NCBI GenBank assembly: GCA_000525025.1
Contig: JCKJ01000001.1
Location: 1,736,001 to 1,800,000 of the forward strand
Length of the DNA: 64,000 nucleotides
Direction of reading: 5' to 3'
DNA from: Methylophilaceae bacterium 11
GTDB taxonomy: Bacteria; Pseudomonadota; Gammaproteobacteria; Burkholderiales; Methylophilaceae
Positions 36,145 to 46,198 of this stretch are shown one piece after another; positions within the stretch are counted from its first letter, which is position 1; each line of letters starts with the position of its first letter. Made by a program: the position numbers and the translations under genes. The notes beneath the pieces are model-generated. The model had not been told where the DNA came from. It saw only the letters and a list, made by a program, of their open reading frames with translations, and made no database searches.

Positions 36145-38496
36145 TTAATTACGTAACTCGGCACCAAATTGATTTTCGAGTATTTTTAACAACTCAGCCA
36201 TTGCGGCTTCGGCTTCGGTGTCGACCAAAGTTTTATGAGTATCTTGTATAAGTACAAGAAATGCAAGGCTTTTTTTGTTTTCAGCGATACCTTTTCCTTG
36301 GTAAACATCAAACAATTGTATCTGTTGCAACAATGGAATTTGTGCCATTTTCACTGCATCGATAATGGCTTGCACTTGCACATTAGCATTCACGATCACC
36401 GCAATATCACGTCTCACCCCTAAAAACTTAGAGACTTCTTGGTATTGCGGGACAGAAGCATGTAATAACGCGTCCACATTCAGCTCAAACAAGAACGTTG
36501 CTTTAGGAAAATTGTAATCCTGCTGCCATTTGGGATGCAGTTTACCAAACCAACCTTGCGCTTTCCCATCGATATAAACACGCGCAGTTTGTCCCGGATG
36601 TAGCGCAGCGTGTGTCTCTACGCGATACTCTGCTTGCTGCTTAGTCAGTGCGTCTACCGTGGCTTTTACGTCATAGAAGTCTACTTCGCGCTTATCGGAT
36701 GCCCATTGCTCAGGCTGAAAATCGCCATAAAATAAACCAGCGAGTTTCTGCTGTTCAGCATAGCCCTGTGCAGCCGTGTGGTAGCTACTACCCACTTCAA
36801 ACAACAAAGCACGGTCTTGCTTGCGATTCAGGTTATAACTCAATACATCTAGCAAACCGCCCCACAAACCACTGCGCATCACACTCATATTACTAGCAAT
36901 CGGATTTTTCAACGGGATTGGCGACGCATTACCCAACAAATCACGCTCCCAAGCCTCATCCACAAAGCTATAGGTGACCACTTCTTGGTAGCCTTGCGAT
37001 TGCATTGCATCACGCAAACCAGCCACATTTAAGCGACTTTCAGATTGCTCGAGCATCGCCAAATTGGCATGTGGCGTAATGGCCGGTATTTTGTCGTAGC
37101 CGTATAAACGTGCAATTTCTTCAATCAAGTCTTCTTCGCGTGCGATATCAAAGCGATAGCTTGGCGCTTGCACTAAAAACACATGGTCTTGCTCGGTAAA
37201 TGTGAAGCCTAATTGCGTTAGCAACTTACCTACCGTTGCATAGGGAATATCAATGCCTAATACGGATTGTAAACGGTCATAACGTAATGTGACTTGCTTA
37301 CGTACTGGCAGTGTTGCCACCGATTGTGTGACGCGGCCTGCTTGACCGCCACAAATAGAAAGTACCAAATCCGTAGCGCGTGCCAATGCGTTGGCTGTAT
37401 TACCAAAATCCACACCGCGCTCAAAGCGATAAGATGAATCCGTGCTCAGCCCAATGCGGCGGGCTTTGCCAGCAATGGTATCCGGCGTAAAGAATGCACT
37501 TTCTAAAAAGACAGCTGTGGTGACATCTGTCACTGAGGTAGGCTCGCCGCCCATAATACCAGCCAGTGCAATCGCACCGCTATTATCAGCAATCACTAAA
37601 TCATCCGCTGCCAATTGCACAGTATTGCCATTTAATAGTTGTAATGACTCACCCGCTTTTGCCAAACGTACATTCACATTGCCTTGCAACTTGTCCAAAT
37701 CAAACGCGTGCATGGGTTGCCCCAGCTCTAACAACACATAATTAGTGATATCGACTAAAGCGCTGATGCTACGGATACCGCTACGCTCCAAGCGACGCAC
37801 CACCCAATCTGGAGATTTAGCTTGTGCATTAACACCGGTGATGACACGTCCAAAATAAGCCGGACATGCCTCGGTTGCCTGTACTTGTACTGAAATACTT
37901 TTGTCTGTGGTGATTGCTGAGGGTTGAGTAGTCGGGACACTTAATGGCGCGCCCGTCATGGCCACTACATCTCGTGCAATACCCAGAATACTCAAACAAT
38001 CTGCACGATTAGGTGTCAGCTTCAATGTAAAGAGCGTGTCGTTCAAATCCAAATAATCACGAATATCCTGACCTACTGGCGCATCGGCAGGCAATTCTAA
38101 CAACCCTGTTGCTTCTGCTGCCAAGCCTAACTCTTTGGATGAACACATCATGCCAAATGATTCCACACCGCGCACTTTAGCTTGCTTGATGGAAATACCA
38201 GGTAATTCCGCACCCACCAATGCACAAGGTGCTTTCAGACCGACACGTGCATTAGCTGCACCGCAGACAATTTGTAACGTTTCTTGGCCTACTTTTACCT
38301 GACACACTTGTAAACGATCCGCATCCGGATGTTTAACGGCAGACACAATCTCACCCACCACAATGTTCTCAAAAGCAGGCGCAACAGGGGTGAGCTCTTC
38401 TACCTCAAGCCCGGTCATCGTCAGCGCATGGCTTAATGCTTGCGTATCCATCTCTGGATTAACAAATGTACGTAACCAATTTTCTGAAAATTGCAT
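36145..38496 (-). CDS. pheT: Phenylalanyl-tRNA synthetase beta subunit
   Basis: This encodes 783 residues. Domains in order are: EMAP/tRNA-binding (about 40-150), B3/B4 editing domain (about 210-380), B5 (about 400-470), catalytic-like core and the C-terminal ferredoxin-fold anticodon-binding domain (about 690-783). It pairs with PheS to charge tRNA-Phe and to edit Tyr. It begins 8 bp after the pheS stop. Length is normal. Confidence 0.97.
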   Translation of the reverse strand: MQFSENWLRTFVNPEMDTQALSHALTMTGLEVEELTPVAPAFENIVVGEIVSAVKHPDADRLQVCQVKVGQETLQIVCGAANARVGLKAPCALVGAELPGISIKQAKVRGVESFGMMCSSKELGLAAEATGLLELPADAPVGQDIRDYLDLNDTLFTLKLTPNRADCLSILGIARDVVAMTGAPLSVPTTQPSAITTDKSISVQVQATEACPAYFGRVITGVNAQAKSPDWVVRRLERSGIRSISALVDITNYVLLELGQPMHAFDLDKLQGNVNVRLAKAGESLQLLNGNTVQLAADDLVIADNSGAIALAGIMGGEPTSVTDVTTAVFLESAFFTPDTIAGKARRIGLSTDSSYRFERGVDFGNTANALARATDLVLSICGGQAGRVTQSVATLPVRKQVTLRYDRLQSVLGIDIPYATVGKLLTQLGFTFTEQDHVFLVQAPSYRFDIAREEDLIEEIARLYGYDKIPAITPHANLAMLEQSESRLNVAGLRDAMQSQGYQEVVTYSFVDEAWERDLLGNASPIPLKNPIASNMSVMRSGLWGGLLDVLSYNLNRKQDRALLFEVGSSYHTAAQGYAEQQKLAGLFYGDFQPEQWASDKREVDFYDVKATVDALTKQQAEYRVETHAALHPGQTARVYIDGKAQGWFGKLHPKWQQDYNFPKATFLFELNVDALLHASVPQYQEVSKFLGVRRDIAVIVNANVQVQAIIDAVKMAQIPLLQQIQLFDVYQGKGIAENKKSLAFLVLIQDTHKTLVDTEAEAAMAELLKILENQFGAELRN

Positions 38497-38504
38497 AAGA
38501 AACT

Positions 38505-39509
<1,005 letters not shown>

Positions 39510-39566
39510 TCAAAAAATTTATCGGTCAAAAAAATTCATGCTATAGCACTTAATCTTTGCATGAAT

Positions 39567-39594
39567 AAAAAAAGAGGCCGCAGCCTCTTTTTTT
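39567..39594. terminator. Terminator/attenuator between rplT and pheS
   Basis: A7-GAGGC, CGCA loop, GCCTC-T7 is symmetrical and works on both strands. In the direction of the operon it lies 12 bp after rplT and 76 bp before pheS, where many proteobacteria attenuate pheST. No Phe-rich leader peptide was found upstream, so partial termination is more likely than classical attenuation. Confidence 0.8.
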
Positions 39595-39605
39595 AATTGG
39601 TTTGT

Positions 39606-39965
39606 TTAGGCGCTTAAACCAGTTTTTGCCAATTCAACAAACTTTGCAAATGCAGCCTTATCAAATACAGCTAAGTCGGCCAGTACTTTACGATCCACCT
39701 CAATTGAAGCTTTTTTCAAGCCATTCATGAAGCGGCTGTAAGTTAAGCCTAACTCACGTGCACCCGCATTAATACGTGCAATCCACAATGTACGGAATTG
39801 ACGTTTTTTCTGACGACGGTCACGGTAAGCGTATTGACCAGCTTTCATTACCGCTTGCTTAGCAATACGGTATACGTTTTTACGACGGCCACGATAGCCT
39901 TTGGCCGCTTTTAATACTTTTTTATGTCTTGCGCGAGCGATGACACCACGTTTTACTCTAGGCAT
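39606..39965 (-). CDS. rplT: 50S ribosomal protein L20
   Basis: This encodes 119 residues: [19 protein letters not shown], the [24 protein letters not shown] long basic helix, and [11 protein letters not shown], all typical of L20. It follows rpmI by 10 bp. L20 binds 23S rRNA and in E. coli autoregulates rpmI-rplT translation; a similar control is possible here but the operator was not resolved. Confidence 0.98.
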   Translation of the reverse strand: MPRVKRGVIARARHKKVLKAAKGYRGRRKNVYRIAKQAVMKAGQYAYRDRRQKKRQFRTLWIARINAGARELGLTYSRFMNGLKKASIEVDRKVLADLAVFDKAAFAKFVELAKTGLSA

Positions 39966-39975
39966 ATCAGTCTCC

Positions 39976-40173
39976 TTATTGTGTTGGCATCATTGCGCGA
40001 ACGCGTTTGACGTCAGTTGCTGAGATGATAGAAGTGCCACGTAATTTACGTTTTTGCTTCGTCGTTTTTTTCGTCAAAATATGACGTAGGTGGGAGTGAG
40101 TACGTTTTACTTTACCGTTCCCTAAGAACTTAAAGCGCTTTTTGGCGCTGCTCTTGGTTTTCATCTTTGGCAT
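39976..40173 (-). CDS. rpmI: 50S ribosomal protein L35
   Basis: This encodes 65 residues: [30 protein letters not shown] and a basic tail, the L35 pattern. An AAGGAG ribosome-binding site precedes it. It lies 80 bp after infC in the conserved infC-rpmI-rplT order. Confidence 0.98.
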   Translation of the reverse strand: MPKMKTKSSAKKRFKFLGNGKVKRTHSHLRHILTKKTTKQKRKLRGTSIISATDVKRVRAMMPTQ

Positions 40174-40253
40174 TTTTTTCTCCTTGAGAGTTGAATAAAG
40201 AGTGCTTGGGCATGCCTTTTCGCCGTATCACTCATAAAAAACTTGTTTGTTAC

Positions 40254-40802
40254 TTATTCGGCTTTGTCCGATTTTTTTACAGGTAATTTTTTCGCCGGAG
40301 CCAATACCATCACCATTTGACGGCCTTCCATTTTCGGAAACTGCTCTACTACCGCATGCTCCTGTAAATCTGCCTCAACACGTTTTAATAGCGCCAGACC
40401 AAACTCTTGGTGCGTAATCTCGCGACCTCTAAAACGCAATGTAATCTTTGCTTTATCGCCCTCTCCCAAAAAGCGGATGATATTACGTACTTTGATGTTG
40501 TAGTCACCATCGTCAGTACCTGGACGAAACTTCACTTCTTTAATTTGTACTTGTTTTTGCTTTAGTTTTTGCTCATGCTGGCGTTTGCTTTCGGCATATT
40601 TAAACTTGCCGTAATCCATCAACCTACATACAGGTGGCGAAGCGTTCGGTGCAATTTCAACCAAATCAATATCCGCCTCTTCTGCCTTGGCAAAAGCTTC
40701 TCTCAAGCTCACAATACCAAGTGGTTCACCATCCACACCAATCAAACGTATTTCGGGCGCTGTAATATCACCGTTAATGCGCGTTTCTTTATCCTGAGCT
40801 AT
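40254..40802 (-). CDS. infC: Translation initiation factor IF-3 with non-canonical start
   Basis: This encodes 182 residues if started at ATA 40802-40800. The conserved N-terminus ([21 protein letters not shown]) is encoded upstream of the first ATG/GTG/TTG-type codon (TTG 40745), and an in-frame TAG lies at 40814-40812, so only ATA or ATT codons are available. AGGGG sits 6 nt before the ATA that is followed by GCT. IF-3 rejects rare start codons and thereby represses its own AUU/AUA-started gene, a known mechanism. The C-terminal domain and the lysine-rich tail are normal. It lies 43 bp after thrS. Confidence 0.93.
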   Translation of the reverse strand: MAQDKETRINGDITAPEIRLIGVDGEPLGIVSLREAFAKAEEADIDLVEIAPNASPPVCRLMDYGKFKYAESKRQHEQKLKQKQVQIKEVKFRPGTDDGDYNIKVRNIIRFLGEGDKAKITLRFRGREITHQEFGLALLKRVEADLQEHAVVEQFPKMEGRQMVMVLAPAKKLPVKKSDKAE

Positions 40803-40845
40803 AACTATCCCCTAAACAAATAAATTAAGCCGTGTTCCAGACAAT

Positions 40846-42753
40846 TTAAACCTTGGCTGCTATCTCTGTCTTGATGCGTTCAATAAACGCTTCCAGAGAC
40901 ATTGAACCCAAGTCTTCACCTTTTCTGGTTCTCACGGCTACATGACCATTTTGCATTTCACGCTCACCCGCTACAAGCAAGTAAGGCATCTTTTGCAAAC
41001 TATGTTCGCGTATTTTATAGGTAATCTTCTCATTTCTCAAGTCAAAATCGCATCGAATGCCATTTTTCTTTAAGATTTCAACTACTTGGCGAATATAATC
41101 GGCTTGACCATCTGAAATATTGAGTACCATGGCCTGCACTGGCGCCAACCAAGTTGGCATTGCACCCGCATAGTTTTCGATCAAGATACCTAAGAAACGC
41201 TCCATAGAGCCAACAATTGCGCGGTGTAACATAATTGGGCGCTTGCGTGTATTGTCTTCCGCCACGTATTCAGCACCTAAACGCTCTGGTAAGTTCGGGT
41301 CTAATTGAATCGTGCCGCATTGCCACAGGCGACCCAGCGAGTCTTTCAGTGTAAATTCGATTTTTGGACCGTAGAAGGCACCCTCGCCTGGCTGATATTC
41401 AAACTCCAAGCCATTGATTTTAAGCGCGTTAGCAAGCGAAGTTTCTGCCCTATCCCATTCCTCATCGGTTCCGATGCGTTTTTCTGGACGCGTAGATAAC
41501 TTGACCAACACATCTTTGAAGCCAAAATCGTTATACACCTGATATAGCATTTTGATAAAGCTCGCGACCTCAGACTCCACTTGCTCTTCGGTACAGAAAA
41601 TGTGCGCATCATCTTGTGTAAAACCACGCACGCGCATCAAGCCATGTAACGAACCTGATGGCTCATTACGGTGACATGAACCAAACTCTGCCAAGCGCAA
41701 AGGCAAATCACGATAGCTATGTAAGCTGCTATTAAAAATTTGAATATGGCCAGGACAGTTCATCGGCTTGACCGCATAATCGCGACTTTCTGATGACGTC
41801 ACAAACATATTGTCGCGGTAATTCTGCCAGTGACCTGACTTTTCCCACAGGGTGCGATCCATCACAGTAGGCGTACGCACCTCTTGGTAGTCATGACTAC
41901 GAAACATGTCACGCATGTATTGTTCGACTTCCTGCCAAATACTCCAGCCACGCGGATGCCAGAACACCATGCCTGGCGCATCGTCTTGCATATGAAAGTA
42001 ATCGAGTTGCTTACCGAGTTTACGGTGATCGCGCTTTTCTGCTTCCTCCAATTGGAACAGGTACGCATCCAACTCTTCCTTGTTGCGCCAAGCTGTGCCG
42101 TACACACGTTGCAGCATTTCGTTATTGCTATCACCACGCCAATAGGCACCGGCCAACTTCATCAGCTTAAACGCTTTTAACTTACCAGTATTGGGCACAT
42201 GCGGGCCGCGGCATAAATCGGTAAAGCCACCTTCAGAATATAAGGAGACATCTTCACCCGCAGGGATAGAAGCAATAATCTCTGCTTTGTAATGCTCACC
42301 AATCGATTTAAAGTAGGCAACGGCCTCGTCACGCGGTAGCACTTTACGTGTGACTGGCTCGTCTTTTTTCGCCAGCTCTACCATTTTCTTTTCGATAGCT
42401 ACTAAGTCTTCCGGCGTAAACGGACGCTTATAGCTGAAATCATAATAGAAGCCATTGTCAATCACCGGCCCAATCGTCACTTGCGCATCTGGAAACAGCT
42501 CTTTAACTGCGTAAGCCAATAAATGCGCAGTTGAGTGCCGAATGACTTCCAAGCCTTCAGGATTTTTGTCTGTAATGATGGCCAAATCGACATCTTGCTC
42601 AATCAGATAGCTGGTATCGACTACTTTCTCACCCACTTTGCCAGCGAGTGCTGCTTTGGCCAAACCCGCACCAATATTCATGGCAACTTCAGCGACCGTT
42701 ACAGGCTGATCAAACTGTCTTACAGAACCATCTGGCAATCGAATATTAGGCAT
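40846..42753 (-). CDS. thrS: Threonyl-tRNA synthetase
   Basis: This encodes 635 residues from ATG 42753 (MPNIRLPDG); an upstream extension is rejected. Domains are TGS (1-62), tRNA-SAD editing (about 160-215, with zinc His/Cys), a class II catalytic core (about 240-530, NCPGHIQIF and [11 protein letters not shown]) and the anticodon-binding domain (about 535-635). First gene of the thrS-infC-rpmI-rplT-pheST-ihfA cluster. No tRNA-like operator was discerned. Confidence 0.98.
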   Translation of the reverse strand: MPNIRLPDGSVRQFDQPVTVAEVAMNIGAGLAKAALAGKVGEKVVDTSYLIEQDVDLAIITDKNPEGLEVIRHSTAHLLAYAVKELFPDAQVTIGPVIDNGFYYDFSYKRPFTPEDLVAIEKKMVELAKKDEPVTRKVLPRDEAVAYFKSIGEHYKAEIIASIPAGEDVSLYSEGGFTDLCRGPHVPNTGKLKAFKLMKLAGAYWRGDSNNEMLQRVYGTAWRNKEELDAYLFQLEEAEKRDHRKLGKQLDYFHMQDDAPGMVFWHPRGWSIWQEVEQYMRDMFRSHDYQEVRTPTVMDRTLWEKSGHWQNYRDNMFVTSSESRDYAVKPMNCPGHIQIFNSSLHSYRDLPLRLAEFGSCHRNEPSGSLHGLMRVRGFTQDDAHIFCTEEQVESEVASFIKMLYQVYNDFGFKDVLVKLSTRPEKRIGTDEEWDRAETSLANALKINGLEFEYQPGEGAFYGPKIEFTLKDSLGRLWQCGTIQLDPNLPERLGAEYVAEDNTRKRPIMLHRAIVGSMERFLGILIENYAGAMPTWLAPVQAMVLNISDGQADYIRQVVEILKKNGIRCDFDLRNEKITYKIREHSLQKMPYLLVAGEREMQNGHVAVRTRKGEDLGSMSLEAFIERIKTEIAAKV

Positions 42754-42793
42754 AACACGTCCGAAATCTATCTGAATAAAAAGCAAAAACAAT

Positions 42794-42819
42794 AAAAGCC
42801 GTTAATTATAACGGCTTTT
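42794..42819. terminator. Bidirectional terminator between tRNA-Val and thrS
   Basis: AAAAGCCGTT and AACGGCTTTT form a perfect 10-bp stem with a 6-nt AATTAT loop, 12 bp after the tRNA-Val 3' end. On the minus strand it would end the tRNA transcript before thrS. Confidence 0.8.
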
Positions 42820-42830
42820 ATAAGTTAATT

Positions 42831-42907
42831 TGGTAGGCAGTAGCAGATTCGAACTGCTGACCTCTTGGATGTCGACCAAGCGCTCTAACCAACTGAGCTA
42901 ACCGCCT
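42831..42907 (-). tRNA. tRNA-Val (anticodon GAC) with C at position 33
   Basis: This is a 77-nt cloverleaf with encoded CCA. Acceptor AGGCGGT/ACTGCCT, D-arm TAGCTCAGTTGGTTAGAGC, anticodon stem CTTGG/CCAAG and T-loop TTCGAAT are all well formed. The anticodon loop reads TCGACAT, giving GAC with C and not the near-universal U at position 33. No alternative folding gives a different anticodon with U33. Confidence 0.88.
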
Positions 42908-42965
42908 AATACTAGACTAAATTCTTAATTGCTTAAGAGGTGCGAATTCTAGCCGATTATGCACG

Positions 42966-42998
42966 TTGGCGCAAACCCAGCCTGCTATAATTTTGCAA
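42966..42998 (+). promoter_or_regulatory. Candidate promoter giving a leaderless mRNA
   Basis: A consensus TATAAT (42986-42991) lies 6 bp before ATG 42998, with TTGGCG (42966-42971) 14 bp upstream as a weak -35. A start about 7 nt after the -10 coincides with the A of the ATG, and no ribosome-binding site is present. Confidence 0.45.
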
Positions 42999-43636
42999 TG
43001 CAGACGAAAATACTTTCAACGACAGATGACGACAAGATTGTCACTACATTAGCAGAACAAGGCTATGTCGTTATTGACGATTATCTACCTGCCCACACCA
43101 TCCTTGCGTTAGCAGAAGTAGCTCGAACTAAGCTATCCAATCAAGAAATGGCGCATGCACGCACAGGAAAACAAGCGGAAACACGCCAACATATCAGAGG
43201 CGACCATATTTGTTGGTTAGATGAAAATAGCCCAGATATCGCCATTCAGCAATATTTTGTGCATATGCAGCATTTAAGGCAGCTGATCAACCAACAACTG
43301 TATATGGGGTTGGCATCATTAGAAACCCATTTGGCCATTTATCCAGTTGGTGCCGTGTATCAAAAGCATCTTGATCAATTTAATGTGGGCGGTTCCGCGC
43401 AACTCAACACCCGCAAAATCAGTTCTATCTTATACTTGAATCAAGACTGGCAGCCTAAGCATGGCGGCGAATTAAGACTGCATCTTGATAATGAAGAGTG
43501 GATAGATATTTTGCCGATTGGCGGGCGACTGGTGTTATTTTTATCGGCTGATTTTTGGCATGAAGTGCTGCCTGCGTATCGTGAACGCCTAAGCTTAACT
43601 GGTTGGTTTAGAACACGCGAACCACAATTACTTTAA
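42998..43636 (+). CDS. 2OG-Fe(II) oxygenase (prolyl-hydroxylase type)
   Basis: This encodes 212 residues from ATG 42998. The iron triad is His124 and Asp126 (in QKHLDQF) and His188 (in DFWHEVLP), with Arg197 in YRERLSLTGWFR for 2-oxoglutarate. This is the P4Hc/SM-20-like family, which hydroxylates prolyl or other residues in protein substrates such as ribosomal or elongation factors. A longer in-frame start at 42959 lies upstream of the TATAAT and is rejected. It overlaps the convergent mltB end by 9 bp. Confidence 0.9.
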   Translation: MQTKILSTTDDDKIVTTLAEQGYVVIDDYLPAHTILALAEVARTKLSNQEMAHARTGKQAETRQHIRGDHICWLDENSPDIAIQQYFVHMQHLRQLINQQLYMGLASLETHLAIYPVGAVYQKHLDQFNVGGSAQLNTRKISSILYLNQDWQPKHGGELRLHLDNEEWIDILPIGGRLVLFLSADFWHEVLPAYRERLSLTGWFRTREPQLL

Positions 43637-44815
43637 TGACTCGATTAGACGCACATACAAACTGGGGCTAGCGTAACCATCTTGAGGTAAGCCATGTGCG
43701 GTTTGATACATGCGAATAGCCTCTTGCGTTTTCAAACCGGGGAAACCATCTGGCGGCCCACTTGGAAACCCCAGTTCATTCAATTTGCCTTGCAATGCCC
43801 ACATTTCGTTGAAACTTAACGCACCCAACTCAACATCATCCTCCACCGCTATATCGGCCACCCCCACCAACTGCTCTGACAAATAGGCAACTGCTAACGC
43901 ATAGTTCACGGAACGGTTCCAGTCCATCACCACATCAAAATTGCTGAATACCATCAATGCCGGACCACGCCAGCCTTGCGGTAATAAGATGGCCGCATTT
44001 TCAAGATTACGAATATGCGCAGGCACGTATACGCCTAACGCTTTCCAAGCGTCCACATGCTGGCGGCAGTTAAGCTTTGCTAACCGATAATCAAAATCGG
44101 CAGGCAGATCCACTTGCGCCATAATAGGCTCATCACCACGCCACCCCGCTTTGGCCAGATAATTGGCTGCGGAGTACATGGCATCTGGTAACGATTGCCA
44201 AATATCCACGCGACCATCGTGATTCGCGTCCACGCCATGTGCAATCAACGTAGAGGGCATAAACTGCATATGCCCCATCGCGCCAGCCCACGAACCTTGA
44301 ATACGCGCAGATGTTGACGCATGGCGTGCATCGGCTATGCGCATTAAATTGAATAGCTCGTTACGAAAAAATACTGCACGCCGCCCTTCATACGCAAGTG
44401 TCATTAAAGCAGAGGCCAAATCAAAATCACCTTGCATCTTGCCATAGTGTGTTTCCATGCCCCAAAACGCAACGAGCACTTGCTTAGGTACGCCATAGCT
44501 GGACTCCACTTCTGCCAATAACGGTTGATGCTGGGTCAATAAATAACGTCCGCGCTCAACCAAACTTGTATTCACGCGGCGATTTAAATAATCCAAAAAG
44601 GTAGAGATAAATTCAGGTTGAGAGCGATCCAATTGAATGACACGTGGCAACAGTTTGGCATGCTTAAAAGTGGCATCCACGGTTTTTTTAGAGATGCCCT
44701 CACGCACTGCATCCGCCTTTAGCTCTTGCAGCCACTCCGTAAAAGTTTGTTGTGTGTCTGCCTGCGCAACAGTTACACATAGACTCAAGACAGTGATGAT
44801 AAATAGATGTCGCAT
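43628..44815 (-). CDS. mltB: Lytic murein transglycosylase B
   Basis: This encodes 395 residues: signal peptide (1-19), MltB catalytic domain (about 25-320) with catalytic Glu121 in WGMETHYG and the GAMGHMQFMPST motif, and a C-terminal peptidoglycan-binding domain (about 330-395, LNELGFPSGPPDGFPGLKTQEAIRMYQ). It cleaves glycan strands to anhydromuropeptides in the periplasm. No lipobox Cys at the signal cleavage site, so it is a soluble form. It follows the epimerase gene. Confidence 0.95.
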   Translation of the reverse strand: MRHLFIITVLSLCVTVAQADTQQTFTEWLQELKADAVREGISKKTVDATFKHAKLLPRVIQLDRSQPEFISTFLDYLNRRVNTSLVERGRYLLTQHQPLLAEVESSYGVPKQVLVAFWGMETHYGKMQGDFDLASALMTLAYEGRRAVFFRNELFNLMRIADARHASTSARIQGSWAGAMGHMQFMPSTLIAHGVDANHDGRVDIWQSLPDAMYSAANYLAKAGWRGDEPIMAQVDLPADFDYRLAKLNCRQHVDAWKALGVYVPAHIRNLENAAILLPQGWRGPALMVFSNFDVVMDWNRSVNYALAVAYLSEQLVGVADIAVEDDVELGALSFNEMWALQGKLNELGFPSGPPDGFPGLKTQEAIRMYQTAHGLPQDGYASPSLYVRLIESLK

Positions 44816-44829
44816 TGACTAGAGTATAG

Positions 44830-45648
44830 TTAAATAAGTGTTGAATAACCGTGCTGATAGCTTGGATAACTCAGCACAAAACCGGTGTCTCGTAGCCGCT
44901 CATTGGATAAGCGCTTACCTTGTGTTACGGGCGGAATACGCACATTCTTTACATTACCACCCATGTTGGTTGCCAACCAAGTCAGGACTTCATATTGCGC
45001 TACGGGCAAATCATCCGTCACGATGTACAACGGGTGTATAGATTGATTACCTAACACTTGCCCAACTAAAAAAGCTGCAAACGCTGCTGCATCATCCCGA
45101 TGAATACGATTCGTCCATTGGTTCTCGGCTGGCCATCTTGTTTGATCTTTTGCCAGATTGACCAAATATAAGCGTCCCGGCCCATAAATTCCAGACAATC
45201 GCAATACCGTGCTTGAACAAGGCAAAGCTGACAGTAGCTGTTCTGCTTCCAACAGTCGCTCACCACCAAAGTCTGTCGCAATCGCTGGTGTCGCTTCATC
45301 TAGTAGCGCATCTGCATGTTGCCCGTAAACACGGGTGCTGGAGACAAAAAATACATGTTTCAATTGTGGACCGAACTGTGATTGCAATACATTGCGCAAG
45401 CCCTGCACATAGTGCTGATGATAGTTTTCATCTGTTTGCGCACTGGCCGCTACACAATACACAATCACCTCTGCAGCTAACGGCGCAAGCGTGCCCTGCT
45501 CGGTCACATTAGCCTGAATCGTATGCATACCCAATGGCAATGTGCGCGTACTTTTACGCACACCAACCACTTCGTGGCCAGATGCATGTAATCGCACCGC
45601 GATTTCAGTGCCTAAATCACCGCAGCCTACCAACAATATCTTAGCCAT
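44830..45648 (-). CDS. NAD(P)-dependent epimerase/dehydratase-like protein (YeeZ type)
   Basis: This encodes 272 residues. An N-terminal Rossmann motif GCGDLGTEIA and a later SSTRVYGQ and RLSGIYGPGR identify an extended SDR/epimerase-like protein. The canonical YxxxK catalytic pair is not obvious, as is common for YeeZ/YdbX-type relatives whose substrate is unknown. It overlaps the NUDIX gene by 8 bp upstream and is followed by mltB, suggesting one transcript. Confidence 0.85.
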   Translation of the reverse strand: MAKILLVGCGDLGTEIAVRLHASGHEVVGVRKSTRTLPLGMHTIQANVTEQGTLAPLAAEVIVYCVAASAQTDENYHQHYVQGLRNVLQSQFGPQLKHVFFVSSTRVYGQHADALLDEATPAIATDFGGERLLEAEQLLSALPCSSTVLRLSGIYGPGRLYLVNLAKDQTRWPAENQWTNRIHRDDAAAFAAFLVGQVLGNQSIHPLYIVTDDLPVAQYEVLTWLATNMGGNVKNVRIPPVTQGKRLSNERLRDTGFVLSYPSYQHGYSTLI

Positions 45649-46198
45649 GTTGTGTTAAATATTTCTCTGCAAACAACATAGCCACGATGGTTTTACCATC
45701 GGTAATCTCGCCATCCAGAATCATCTGCATACACTGCGACAAACTCATCTCAAACACTTCCAGTGTCTCATCAATATCGCGCTGATGCTGGCCAAGCGTG
45801 AGGCCCCGCGCTAAATACATATGAATCACTTCATTAGAGTAACCAATACATGGATGCTGCAAACCGAGCTTAACCCATTGGTTTGCGGTGTAACCGGTTT
45901 CTTCCAGCAGCTCGCGCTGTCCTGTCGTTAAGATTGTTTCATTGGGATCAATTTTACCCGCCGGCAACTCAATAAACACTTGATGTAGCGGGTATCGAAA
46001 TTGCCGTTCGAAAATAATATTGCCATTGTCTAATAGCGGCACCACCACTACTGCGCCAGGGTGCAGCACAAACTCGCGCTGACTTTGATGCCCGTTCGGC
46101 AATCGCACCTGATCGCGTTTGACTGTGAGCATACCGCCCGAGGCAATCACCTCGGAGCGAATCGTGTGCTCTTCCAAATTTACCTTGTTCACCGCCAT
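45641..46198 (-). CDS. NUDIX hydrolase (ADP-ribose pyrophosphatase-like)
   Basis: This encodes 185 residues with an intact NUDIX box (GKIDPNETILTTGQRELLEE, then TG). The size and the preceding FIELPAG segment are typical of the NudF/ADP-ribose pyrophosphatase subfamily. It hydrolyses nucleoside diphosphates linked to other moieties. Its stop overlaps the next gene, and it begins immediately after the YpfJ-type gene stop. Confidence 0.9.
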   Translation of the reverse strand: MAVNKVNLEEHTIRSEVIASGGMLTVKRDQVRLPNGHQSQREFVLHPGAVVVVPLLDNGNIIFERQFRYPLHQVFIELPAGKIDPNETILTTGQRELLEETGYTANQWVKLGLQHPCIGYSNEVIHMYLARGLTLGQHQRDIDETLEVFEMSLSQCMQMILDGEITDGKTIVAMLFAEKYLTQHG

